Shown one piece after another: positions 5,808 through 13,174 of a DNA stretch of 19,341 nucleotides. The stretch lies in contig CAJTYI010000059.1 in assembly GCA_910584215.1 (NCBI GenBank), positions 1 through 19,341 of the forward strand, read 5' to 3'. The position numbers and the translations under genes were made by a program. The stretch is from an uncultured Roseburia sp. (GTDB lineage Bacteria > Bacillota > Clostridia > Lachnospirales > Lachnospiraceae). Position 1 is the first letter of the stretch, and the number at the start of each line of letters is the position of its first letter. The notes under the pieces are model-generated. The model had not been told where the DNA came from. It did not search any database and was given only the letters and a program-made list of their open reading frames with translations.

Positions 5808-5825
5808 AAAAAAGTACACTTTTTT
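5808..5825 (-). repeat. right inverted repeat, candidate recombination site IR-R
   Basis: AAAAAAGTACACTTTTTT, exact reverse complement of IR-L. Homology stops at the 18 bp; the flanks differ on both sides. The central dinucleotide reads AC here and GT in IR-L, so the two sites have opposite polarity, as needed for inversion rather than deletion. Confidence 0.85.
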
Positions 5826-5851
5826 GTTAATGAAACCATACGAGGCAGAAC

Positions 5852-6475
5852 ATGAAAGAGAAAATCAGACATAAGAGACGGGGGAGAAGGTTGTTGGCAA
5901 TAGTGGTGATATGTTGTGCACTGCTGCTTTTACTTGAGCGGCAAAATTCCCTGACGGATCGATTTGTGCGCTTTTGTTTGGAGGAACAGGAAGATAACGT
6001 GTTTGTGATGCCTTCTAAAACGCGATGGCATATAGTAAAATTGTGGCGGGAGGGCGCGGGGGGCGCTTCTAAACTTGCCCTGCAGCTAAGAAGTGAGACG
6101 GAGCAAAATGCATATCGGTGGTTTGGTCTTACGAACGAGAAAAAGAGGGAAGATTTTGCCTGGGCGGCCGAGGTGCTGCACAGTTTTGCATTAAGCCGCG
6201 GCATGACAGAGGTGGACGGCGCTTATGTAGAGTTGTGTCTTGCAGATACAAACTTTCATGCCTGCTACGACGAATTGTCCGAGTGGATGTGGCTTCCGGC
6301 AAAATTAGACGTTTACATAGAGATGTACGAAGAATATCAGACCTTTTCCTGGCGTACAGTCATGGGGCAGGAGGGAGGAGAAGATTTTCTGAAAGAACAG
6401 CGGCTTTTACGGAGCGAAAACGGTGTGCTCTGTGAGCCGCGTGAGATGGAATATCAGATCGTAACAAAAGAGTGA
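5852..6475 (+). CDS. unknown membrane-anchored protein, candidate phase-variable gene
   Basis: 207 residues. A very basic start (KEKIRHKRRGRR) is followed by one hydrophobic segment at about residues 14-28 and then a soluble domain, so by the positive-inside rule the protein is an N-in, C-out single-span membrane protein or an uncleaved-signal protein. The CC in the segment has no lipobox residues before it. The outer domain is rich in Trp, Tyr and acidic residues (SEWMWLPAKLDVYIEMYEEYQTF); I recognise no family. SD GAGG at 5842-5845, 6 bp before the ATG. Expression would come from the invertible segment upstream; another promoter is not apparent in the 26 bp between IR-R and the start codon. 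It ends 3 bp before the BlaI-type promoter. Confidence 0.75.
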   Translation: MKEKIRHKRRGRRLLAIVVICCALLLLLERQNSLTDRFVRFCLEEQEDNVFVMPSKTRWHIVKLWREGAGGASKLALQLRSETEQNAYRWFGLTNEKKREDFAWAAEVLHSFALSRGMTEVDGAYVELCLADTNFHACYDELSEWMWLPAKLDVYIEMYEEYQTFSWRTVMGQEGGEDFLKEQRLLRSENGVLCEPREMEYQIVTKE

Positions 6476-6478
6476 GGG

Positions 6479-6508
6479 TTGACAGCGGCTGTCTAATTGT
6501 GTTAGACT
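6479..6508 (+). promoter_or_regulatory. promoter of the blaI/blaR1-like operon
   Basis: TTGACA (6479-6484), 18-bp spacer, TAGACT (6503-6508). The -10 lies within operator 1, so a bound repressor would block RNA polymerase. Confidence 0.65.
6491..6507. promoter_or_regulatory. BlaI-type operator 1
   Basis: Dyad GTCTAATTGTGTTAGAC: arms GTCTAA and TTAGAC around a 5-bp centre. Same arms and same 17-bp length as operator 2. Confidence 0.75.
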
Positions 6509-6515
6509 AATGGTG

Positions 6516-6532
6516 GTCTAATGACATTAGAC
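6516..6532. promoter_or_regulatory. BlaI-type operator 2
   Basis: GTCTAATGACATTAGAC: perfect 8-bp arms around a single A. Its centre lies 25 bp from that of operator 1. Two dyads at one promoter fit BlaI/MecI dimers binding side by side and autoregulating the operon. Confidence 0.8.
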
Positions 6533-6578
6533 TGCCGGCCGTTGCAATGCGAAATAACGGGTGCACATGGAGGAAGAT

Positions 6579-6941
6579 ATGGAACGATATAAATTGGGCG
6601 AGATGGAACAAAAATTTGCGGAGCTTATCTGGGAATGCGCACCGATTGCCTCCGGGGAATTGGCAAAGCTGTGCGAAAATGTGTTTGCGTGGAAAAGGAC
6701 TACAGCGTATACGATGTTAAAAAGATTGTGTGACCGGCAGCTATTTGCCAACGAGGGAGGTATTGTAAAAATACGCATGACAAGAGAAGATTTTTTGGCG
6801 GCACAGGGGGAACAGTTTATCAACGAAACGTTTGGCGGCTCGCTGCCGCGGTTTTTGGCGGCTTTTTCCAGAAGAAAAACTCTAAGCGAAAAAGAGATTC
6901 TGGAGTTGAAAAAGCTGATTGATGCACACGGGGAAGGGTAA
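6579..6941 (+). CDS. BlaI/MecI/CopY-family transcriptional repressor
   Basis: 120 residues, the family length. The N-terminal winged helix reads YKLGEMEQKFAELIWECAPIASGELAKLCENVFAWKRTTAYTMLKRLCDRQLFANEGGI. The W(K)RTTxYTxLKRL recognition-helix region is the family signature. The C-terminal part is the helical dimerisation domain (FLAAFSRRKTLSEKEILELKKLI). ATG 6579 is preferred to GTG 6561 or ATG 6567, because GGAGG at 6569-6573 is then a proper SD. Known role: dimers repress beta-lactamase-type or stress genes and are inactivated by a partner BlaR1/MecR1 protease. The partner gene follows after 18 bp. No beta-lactamase or PBP gene is visible in the window. Confidence 0.9.
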   Translation: MERYKLGEMEQKFAELIWECAPIASGELAKLCENVFAWKRTTAYTMLKRLCDRQLFANEGGIVKIRMTREDFLAAQGEQFINETFGGSLPRFLAAFSRRKTLSEKEILELKKLIDAHGEG

Positions 6942-6959
6942 ACGCGAGGAGTGAGGAAT

Positions 6960-8390
6960 ATGGAACTATTATTTATCAGGGTTTTGAACATGAGCCTGAC
7001 CGGCAGTTTTGTAATTCTGGCCGTTCTCGCTATGCGGATGTTACTGCGCAGAGCGCCCAAGATTTTTTCGTATTGTCTGTGGGTGGTAGTTTTACTGCGG
7101 TTGCTCTGTCCGGTGTCTTTTTCGGCCGTATTTTCACCGTTACAGTTATTAGCGCCGCCGGAGACTTCCAACGGCAGAGTCGTATATATTTCGGAAGACT
7201 TGATGCGTCATACGGCGGAGGCGCCGTCAGAGAGTGCGTATACTTTGCGGCAGCAGGGGAGGACGAATGCGGCGGCGCTGCCGCAAAGAAGCAATCTGGA
7301 AGTGCTCGTCGGCGCCGCAAGTGTGATTTGGCTGGCCGGCATCTGCTTGATGGCGGCATACAGCGCCCTATCGTTTGTGCGCCTGAAAAAGAGATTGAAG
7401 ACTGCCAGATGGGAGCGGGATAACATCTATCGCATGGAACAGATGGAAACACCGTTTGTCGTCGGGATGATAAAGCCAATAAAGAAAGAGTACTCCGCGT
7501 CGCTGTTGCGCATGGCGACGGGCAGGCGGCTGTTAGACAAAGCTCCGCTGGCCTTTGGCGAGGGCGAGACGGGGAGCCGGATTAAGAATGTTCTACGCTA
7601 TAAGAAACCGGCCGTTTTGGCCGCTTTGGCTGTGGCGGTCATCTGCGCTGCCGTCGGAGTGATGCTTCTTGCGAATCCGAGCCAGGCAGTGGAGGAGAGG
7701 CAGGAGGAGCAGACCGTCTACTACGGAGTAGTGTCAGATCTGCAGTTTGAGGGAACTTTTCGCCGATTATTGATGGTTCCAGGTGTCGGCGAGATGGAAA
7801 TACCGGCGGCGGAGACGATTGCTACCTATTTTGAGCGTGATGAACAGGAGTTGTTGCCCGGGGACATGGTGTGCATTACGTTCCCGAAAGGAGAAGAGGT
7901 TTTGATACAGGAAATCGCGCCGGCGGTTTTTCAGCCGGCGGCGGAAAGCATTGTCGTGATGTGGCAGGGATGTACGTTAGAGCGTGTGGAGACGGGGGAT
8001 TACCGTTTTACCTTTCCCGGCGGAGTGGTGCCGGATGTGGAGACGGCACAAATCGGGGATGCGCTGTGCGTGTATCGGGAAAGTAAAGAGGAGGAATCCA
8101 ACTTGCCGCAGGTTCCCGCGGGGGACGCATCGGAGCTTTTGGTGAAGACGCCCATCCTGGCAATCGGAAAGGAGGATGGCGGCGTTTGTGTTGTGACGGT
8201 GGAATTGTCTGCCGACGAGCTACAGGCGATCTTTGCAGGATTCGGGTTTTCCATACGGTTTGCCCTGGAGGCTGTCGCAGGCAGCGGCGCACAGGCCGAG
8301 CCTGACAGCCGGCTGCCAGGCGTAAGCTTTAACAGTGACGGCGTCTATGAAGTGAGTATCAGGAGTATAGTAAGGAGGGCTGAGACATAG
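6960..8390 (+). CDS. BlaR1/MecR1-like (M56) membrane sensor lacking the protease core
   Basis: 476 residues. The N-terminal part has two membrane helices (LTGSFVILAVLAMRMLL; YCLWVVVLLRLLCPVSF) and a third at about 118-138, as in M56 sensors. After the conserved METPFVVGMIKP (about 161-172) the sequence jumps directly to IKKEYSASLLRMATGRR and PLAFGEGETGSRIKNVLRYKKP. The M56 segment between them, with HExxH, the following membrane helix and the MSCDERVL-like block (about 75 residues), is missing; no HExxH occurs elsewhere. A last membrane helix (about 220-238) leads to an outer C-terminal domain. The coding frame ends at 8390, but the family-like continuation lies in another frame (8384-8563). 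ATG 6960 is chosen over GTG 6951 for SD spacing. Likely proteolytically dead or decaying. Confidence 0.8.
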   Translation: MELLFIRVLNMSLTGSFVILAVLAMRMLLRRAPKIFSYCLWVVVLLRLLCPVSFSAVFSPLQLLAPPETSNGRVVYISEDLMRHTAEAPSESAYTLRQQGRTNAAALPQRSNLEVLVGAASVIWLAGICLMAAYSALSFVRLKKRLKTARWERDNIYRMEQMETPFVVGMIKPIKKEYSASLLRMATGRRLLDKAPLAFGEGETGSRIKNVLRYKKPAVLAALAVAVICAAVGVMLLANPSQAVEERQEEQTVYYGVVSDLQFEGTFRRLLMVPGVGEMEIPAAETIATYFERDEQELLPGDMVCITFPKGEEVLIQEIAPAVFQPAAESIVVMWQGCTLERVETGDYRFTFPGGVVPDVETAQIGDALCVYRESKEEESNLPQVPAGDASELLVKTPILAIGKEDGGVCVVTVELSADELQAIFAGFGFSIRFALEAVAGSGAQAEPDSRLPGVSFNSDGVYEVSIRSIVRRAET

Positions 8391-8563
8391 ACCGCTATGT
8401 GGCTGTCCACGGCTTGGACGATGGCGGTGAACCACTCGCCTTTGCGGCGAATTGTACTTATCGGGTCATTGTGCCGCAGGATAATTTTTATGCGCATCTG
8501 ATGGAAGAGCAATACCAACATCTGTCGGAAAAGTCAGGAAATTTTAGTTTTATATTCGGATAA
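8384..8563 (+). pseudogene. frameshifted C-terminal tail of the BlaR1-like protein
   Basis: In another frame than the 6960 gene, starting within its last codons, runs a stop-free reading of 59 residues: DIDRYVAVHGLDDGGEPLAF, then AANCTYRVIVPQDNFYAH and an end in FSFIFG. It has no start codon or SD of its own. It directly continues the outer domain: clostridial BlaR1 relatives, as I recall them, continue after a comparable block with IDTYV-like residues. A one- or two-base indel near 8380 would explain it; a sequencing error is possible. Confidence 0.55.
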
Positions 8564-8567
8564 GTCA

Positions 8568-8624
8568 AATACCCCGTTTTTCAGAGCGATATCAAATCGG
8601 ACTTTCTCTGAAAAACGGGGTATT
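8568..8624. terminator. large hairpin between convergent genes
   Basis: Perfect 19-bp inverted repeat: AATACCCCGTTTTTCAGAG (8568-8586) against its complement at 8606-8624, 19-nt loop. It lies between the convergent BlaR1-like gene and the symporter gene, where a bidirectional terminator is expected. The flanking T-tracts are weak, so this role is inferred from position. Confidence 0.6.
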
Positions 8625-8646
8625 GTGATCGGTCAGGGAATAAGAC

Positions 8647-10152
8647 TTATTCTCCTGTTTTTTCATAGCAGGCAAATATTTTGTCCACAAAAGTTTTCTC
8701 AGGCTTCGGCGTAAACAGGCTTACGACCGGCACGATGACAAGTCCGGCGAGCATGGCGATCGCGCCGCAGTTGATCGGTGACTGCATGATCGCGGGAAAA
8801 CTGTCGCGGCAGAAAATATTTAACAGCATCAGCACGGAGCTGAACAGAAAGCAGACCCAGCAGGAGGCCGTGCTGACTTTTTTCGAGTAGAGCGCGTACA
8901 TAAATGGAGCGAGGAACGAGCCTGCAAGCGCGCCCCAGGAAACGCCCATAAGCTGCGCGATAAAGGTGACGGAGCTCTTATATTGAATCAGTGCCAGTAT
9001 TGCGGAGATCGCGATAAAGACAACAATCAGTACGCGGATAAAAAGCACCTGTTTCTTTTCGGCCATATTTTTAATAAAATTGTCCTTTAAAAAGTCGATC
9101 GTCAGCGTGGAGCTTGAGGCGATGACCAGTGAGGACAGTGTGGACATGGAGGCGGAAAGAACCAATATTACCACCAGCGCGATCAATGCGGGGCTGAGAT
9201 TGGAGAGCATCGTTGGGATGACGGAGTCATAGCCGTTGGCGGCGATGTCGATCTGATCGGAGAACAGACGCCCAAATCCGCCAAGGAAGTAGCACCCGCC
9301 GGCAACCACCAGCGCAAATATCGTGGAGATAATCGTTCCTTTGCGGATAGCCTCTTCGTTTTTGATGGCATAAAATTTCTGCACCATCTGCGGCAGTCCC
9401 CAAGTTCCAAGAGAAGTGAGGATTACGACAAACATCAGGTTAAGAGGGTCAGGGCCGAGGAAGGAGGCGAAAACGCCGGGCGTTGTGGCCACGGATTCGT
9501 CGGTGATGCGTGCCAGGCCGTCCATGGCCGCCATCAGGCCGCCTTTGCTCTTTAACACGGCGACGATTATCGTCGCGATACCGCCGAGCATGATGATGCC
9601 CTGTATAAAATCGTTGATCGCGGTAGCCATGTAGCCGCCGGCGATCACATAGATCGCGGTGAGCACCGCCATCAGCACGATACAGACAGAGTAATCAATC
9701 GTAAATGCCATGCCAAAAAGGCGCGAAAGGCCGTTGTAGAGAGACGCGGTGTAAGGGATCAAAAAGATAAAGATAATGATGGAAGCCCCAATCTTGAGGC
9801 TCTTGCTGTCGAAACGTTCACCGAAAAACTGCGGCATGGTCGCCGAGTTTAGATGCTGGCTCATGACGCGCGTTCTTCTCCCTAAGATCACCCAAGCCAA
9901 AAGCGAACCGATGATGGCGTTGCCGATACCGGCCCAGGTGGCGGCTACTCCGTATTTCCAGCCAAACTGTCCGGCGTAGCCGACAAATACTACCGCAGAA
10001 AAATAAGATGTGCCGTAGGCAAAGGCAGTGAGCCATGGACCGACGGAGCGTCCGCCGAGCACAAAGCCATTGACGTCTGTTGCGTGTTTGCGGCAGTAGA
10101 TGCCGATGCCGATTAAAACGGCAAAATAGATTACGAGTAAAACTAATTTCAT
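8647..10152 (-). CDS. sodium:solute symporter family (SSS, PutP/PanF-like) transporter
   Basis: 501 residues, usual SSS length, with about 13 hydrophobic segments. Family marks: LGGRSVGPWLTAFAYGTSYFSAVVFVGYAG near the N-terminus, YNGLSRLFG, the AGGYMATAINDFIQGIIM block of the SSS signature, and LSASMSTLSSLVIASSSTLTIDFLK, the Na+-site helix. Such proteins import proline, pantothenate, sugars, carboxylates or similar solutes with Na+ through the cytoplasmic membrane. The substrate cannot be read from the sequence. SD AAGGGG lies before the ATG. Divergent from the hybrid kinase gene, with both promoters in a 150-bp intergenic region. Confidence 0.9.
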   Translation of the reverse strand: MKLVLLVIYFAVLIGIGIYCRKHATDVNGFVLGGRSVGPWLTAFAYGTSYFSAVVFVGYAGQFGWKYGVAATWAGIGNAIIGSLLAWVILGRRTRVMSQHLNSATMPQFFGERFDSKSLKIGASIIIFIFLIPYTASLYNGLSRLFGMAFTIDYSVCIVLMAVLTAIYVIAGGYMATAINDFIQGIIMLGGIATIIVAVLKSKGGLMAAMDGLARITDESVATTPGVFASFLGPDPLNLMFVVILTSLGTWGLPQMVQKFYAIKNEEAIRKGTIISTIFALVVAGGCYFLGGFGRLFSDQIDIAANGYDSVIPTMLSNLSPALIALVVILVLSASMSTLSSLVIASSSTLTIDFLKDNFIKNMAEKKQVLFIRVLIVVFIAISAILALIQYKSSVTFIAQLMGVSWGALAGSFLAPFMYALYSKKVSTASCWVCFLFSSVLMLLNIFCRDSFPAIMQSPINCGAIAMLAGLVIVPVVSLFTPKPEKTFVDKIFACYEKTGE

Positions 10153-10184
10153 ATGTATTTCCCCTTTTCTAAGTTAAACTGTAG

Positions 10185-10196
10185 CACTTTTAAGTG
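10185..10196. promoter_or_regulatory. small palindrome at the symporter transcription start
   Basis: CACTT-TT-AAGTG (10185-10196), just downstream of the minus-strand -10 and within the first transcribed bases. Could be an operator; short and AT-rich, so weak. Confidence 0.3.
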
Positions 10197-10203
10197 TTAA
10201 AGT

Positions 10204-10232
10204 ATTATATCATGTAGCGGGAAAAGGTGCAA
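10204..10232 (-). promoter_or_regulatory. sigma-A promoter of the symporter gene
   Basis: Minus strand: TTGCAC (10232-10227), 17-bp spacer, TATAAT (10209-10204). Leader of about 45 nt. Confidence 0.75.
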
Positions 10233-10253
10233 CTGTAATTTCGGGAAAAATTG

Positions 10254-10282
10254 TTGTAAAGAATTAGTACTTTTGATATAAT
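10254..10282 (+). promoter_or_regulatory. sigma-A promoter of the hybrid kinase operon
   Basis: TTGTAA (10254-10259), 17-bp spacer, TATAAT (10277-10282). Transcription would start near 10289, 16 bp before the start codon, so the leader is very short. Confidence 0.75.
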
Positions 10283-10304
10283 AAAGGCACATGGAGGGAT
10301 GATT

Positions 10305-13118
10305 ATGACCGTATATCAGATTGTACTGGTAATCCAGGCATGCATGGTTGTGCTGTGTGTCATGTCCCTGTTATCGCTTAGAAAACAAAAGATGGAACCG
10401 GAAATCCGCTACCTGGTGTTTGTATATTTTCTGGCTCTGATTACCAATGTCGGCTATTTTGCGCGTCTGGTGTCCACAGATTACGGGCAGGCACTGACCG
10501 CTATGCGGATTGAATATGTCGGAAGAATATTTATTTTTTCCTTTATCATGTTTTTTGGACTTGAGTTTTGCGGCCGGAAAGTGCCTGAGTTTCTCTGGGA
10601 TACGGTACTTGCGGTCGATTTGATTATGTTGGTTTTTATGTGGCTCAATCCGACCATTCCCGGTTTTTTTACTTGTATTTCGTTTGAGATCAGGGAGATC
10701 CCCTGCCTGATCTATGGAAACGGCCCGGTGTATTATGCGGCCGAATGTATGATGGCAGGACAGTCTTTTATTAGCGTTTGGCTGTGTCATAAGATGACGG
10801 GCCAGTCCAGTAAGATCGAGTATAAGCGCAATTTTTACAGGATAGAGTTTGCGGTGCTGTTGCTTTTGGCATGCTGTATCATATCTTTTACCGGTGTGCT
10901 GGGATGTTTTGATTTAACCCCCGCAGCGCTTGCCGTCTGTTCTTCTATTATCGGAAAGAGGGCGGTCGCGAGCTGGGTCTTTGATAACCGCCACATTGCA
11001 CATGCCAGTATTATTAAGAATTTGAAAGAGCCTGTTGTGATCTCCGACAATACCTATCATTATGTGGAGGCCAACGATTCCGCGATCGCCATCTTTCCGG
11101 CGCTCAAGGAGTTAAAGCGGGGGGACGAGATCGAGGGGATTTTGTTCACCATACTAAAAGAGCACAGAGAAGGGGAGATCATCAGCGATGATTACATATT
11201 CCGCACGGATGTGCAGCATATCATATATGACGGCAAGATTGAAGGCTATGCTGTTTTGCTGATCGACCTGACGAGAGATGTGCAGCAGTTGGATGAGATG
11301 ACGACGCTAAAGATCGAAGCGGAAAAAGCCAATTGGGCCAAGTCTGAATTTCTCGCAAAAATGTCGCATGAGATAAGGACGCCGATCAATGCGGTGCTTG
11401 GCATGGACGAGATGATTTTGCGTGAGAGTACGGAGGGCGGAATCAAAAAATATGCCATGGATATAAAGACATCCGCGCAGTCGCTGCTTGGCATCATCAA
11501 TGAGATTTTAGACGCGTCGAAGATAGAATCCGGGAAGATGGCGATCGTCAACGGCAATTACCATCTTGGCAGCCTGCTAAACGATTTGCACAATATGATG
11601 GCGGTGCGCGCCAGAGAGAAGGGGCTTGAATTTATCTTTGATATCGACGAGAGTCTGCCCGCCGAATATTTCGGCGATGACGTGAGGATTCGGCAGGTAC
11701 TGATTAATATACTGAATAATGCCATAAAGTATACACAGAGAGGAACCGTGCGCATGTCTTTGACCGGCCGGGTAGACGGCGATACGGCGGTACTCACTTA
11801 TGCGGTCGAAGATACCGGCATCGGCATCAAAAAAGAAGATATCGGCAAAATGTTTTCCGCCTACACCCGCATCAACGATTCACACAACCGTTACACGGAG
11901 GGAACTGGTCTTGGCATGAATATCACGGTTCAGCTTCTGCGCCTGATGGGCAGCCAGCTTCAGGTGGAGAGCGAGTATGGTAAGGGCAGCACGTTCTATT
12001 TCGATATCAAGCAGATTATCGTAAATGATAAGCCTCTGGGTCGCTTTGAGGACAGAGTTTTACAGAGTGTGGAGAGTTTCAGTTATAAGACCGGATTTAC
12101 AGCCCCGGAGGCGAGAGTTCTGGTGGTGGATGACAATGAGATGAACCGCAAGGTGTTTTGCAGTCTGTTAAAGGAGACCAAGTTGCAGATCTCGCAGGCG
12201 GACAGCGGTTTTGCTTGTTTACAGCAGTTGCGTGAAAGCCGGTTTGACCTTATTTTCATGGATCATATGATGCCCGAGATGGATGGGATTGAGACTTTAC
12301 ATGCGATAAGGGAGGAGAAACTTTGCGAAGGAGTCCCGATCGTGGTGCTGACCGCCAATGCGATCACCGGAGCAAAGGAAAACTATATGCGGGAAGGGTT
12401 TAGCGATTTTCTCACCAAACCTATGGACCCGGATAAACTTGAGGAAATGGTGCAAAAACATCTGCCTGCCGCGCTGGTAAAGAAGGGCGAAATGTGCTCC
12501 GAAAAGACCAGCGAGCCAAAACAGCCGTCGCTTGCGGAACCGGAGGAATTCGACTTTGCGTATGCACTGCGCATCCTGCGCGAGGAATCGCTGCTTCGCA
12601 GTACATTGGAAGACTTTTATCACTCGATGGATGGCGTATGTCGAAAGCTGAGTGACAAAATTGACAGTCTGACACAGCCGGAGGCGCTCGATAGTTACCG
12701 GATAGAGGTGCACGCCTTAAAGAGCACAGCGGCGACCGTGGGAGCGCTGCTGCTCTCGAAGCTGGCGCGTCTGCTTGAGGTGGCGGCCAAAGAGGAGGAT
12801 GTGGAGCGCATATTGCTGCTGCATCCGATTCTGATGGAGGAGATGAAAAAGCATAAAGAGCGATTGCGGGAGATCATCCCGCAGGAAGAGAAGCGGCAGC
12901 TGGAACATGTGCAGGATATCATTCCCTATTTTGATATGCTGCTAAAAGCTTTGGCGCAGGAGGATTATCAGACGGCAGACTTTGTGTTTTCACAGATCAA
13001 CGGTTATGATTTTGCGGGCGATCTTAGACATCAGGTTGAGCAGCTGGGGGAGCAGATTATGAATCTCGAGTCCGAGGAGGCTTTGGAAACGATTCAACAG
13101 ATCAAAGATTCATTATGA
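10305..13118 (+). CDS. hybrid sensor histidine kinase, 7TM-HisKA-HATPase-REC-HPt
   Basis: 937 residues from ATG 10305; GGAGGG at 10293-10298 gives a 6-bp gap, whereas the ATG at 10299 would touch the SD. Parts in order: seven hydrophobic segments (about 1-215, of the histidine kinase N-terminal 7TM type), a PAS-like linker (about 225-315), HisKA with FLAKMSHEIRTPINAVLG (His355), HATPase with NILNNAIKYT, EDTGIGI and GTGLGM boxes, a receiver with VLVVDDNEMNRK and FMDHMMPEMDG (Asp653) and a later TKP lysine, and an HPt domain with EVHALKSTAATVGA (His803). It can thus run a full His-Asp-His relay in one chain and pass phosphate to the receiver protein encoded next. The signal is unknown; 7TM sensing domains bind small ligands. 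Its neighbour on the other strand is a transporter. Confidence 0.94.
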   Translation: MTVYQIVLVIQACMVVLCVMSLLSLRKQKMEPEIRYLVFVYFLALITNVGYFARLVSTDYGQALTAMRIEYVGRIFIFSFIMFFGLEFCGRKVPEFLWDTVLAVDLIMLVFMWLNPTIPGFFTCISFEIREIPCLIYGNGPVYYAAECMMAGQSFISVWLCHKMTGQSSKIEYKRNFYRIEFAVLLLLACCIISFTGVLGCFDLTPAALAVCSSIIGKRAVASWVFDNRHIAHASIIKNLKEPVVISDNTYHYVEANDSAIAIFPALKELKRGDEIEGILFTILKEHREGEIISDDYIFRTDVQHIIYDGKIEGYAVLLIDLTRDVQQLDEMTTLKIEAEKANWAKSEFLAKMSHEIRTPINAVLGMDEMILRESTEGGIKKYAMDIKTSAQSLLGIINEILDASKIESGKMAIVNGNYHLGSLLNDLHNMMAVRAREKGLEFIFDIDESLPAEYFGDDVRIRQVLINILNNAIKYTQRGTVRMSLTGRVDGDTAVLTYAVEDTGIGIKKEDIGKMFSAYTRINDSHNRYTEGTGLGMNITVQLLRLMGSQLQVESEYGKGSTFYFDIKQIIVNDKPLGRFEDRVLQSVESFSYKTGFTAPEARVLVVDDNEMNRKVFCSLLKETKLQISQADSGFACLQQLRESRFDLIFMDHMMPEMDGIETLHAIREEKLCEGVPIVVLTANAITGAKENYMREGFSDFLTKPMDPDKLEEMVQKHLPAALVKKGEMCSEKTSEPKQPSLAEPEEFDFAYALRILREESLLRSTLEDFYHSMDGVCRKLSDKIDSLTQPEALDSYRIEVHALKSTAATVGALLLSKLARLLEVAAKEEDVERILLLHPILMEEMKKHKERLREIIPQEEKRQLEHVQDIIPYFDMLLKALAQEDYQTADFVFSQINGYDFAGDLRHQVEQLGEQIMNLESEEALETIQQIKDSL

Positions 13119-13174
13119 AAGGAATCACTGTGAGGCAGGAGATTTCATTTGCCGGAAGAGAGGAGGCGTCCAAT

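Noticed and set aside
5830..5874. 14-codon upstream ORF (MKPYEAEHERENQT) overlapping the start of the 5852 gene
   Set aside because: No SD before its ATG; a chance frame. The GAGG at 5842-5845 serves the 5852 start.
7030..7479. Long minus- and plus-strand ORFs within the BlaR1-like gene (116-149 codons)
   Set aside because: Shadow frames in GC-richer coding sequence; no SD, no domains, Ser/Pro/Arg-rich compositions typical of antisense frames.
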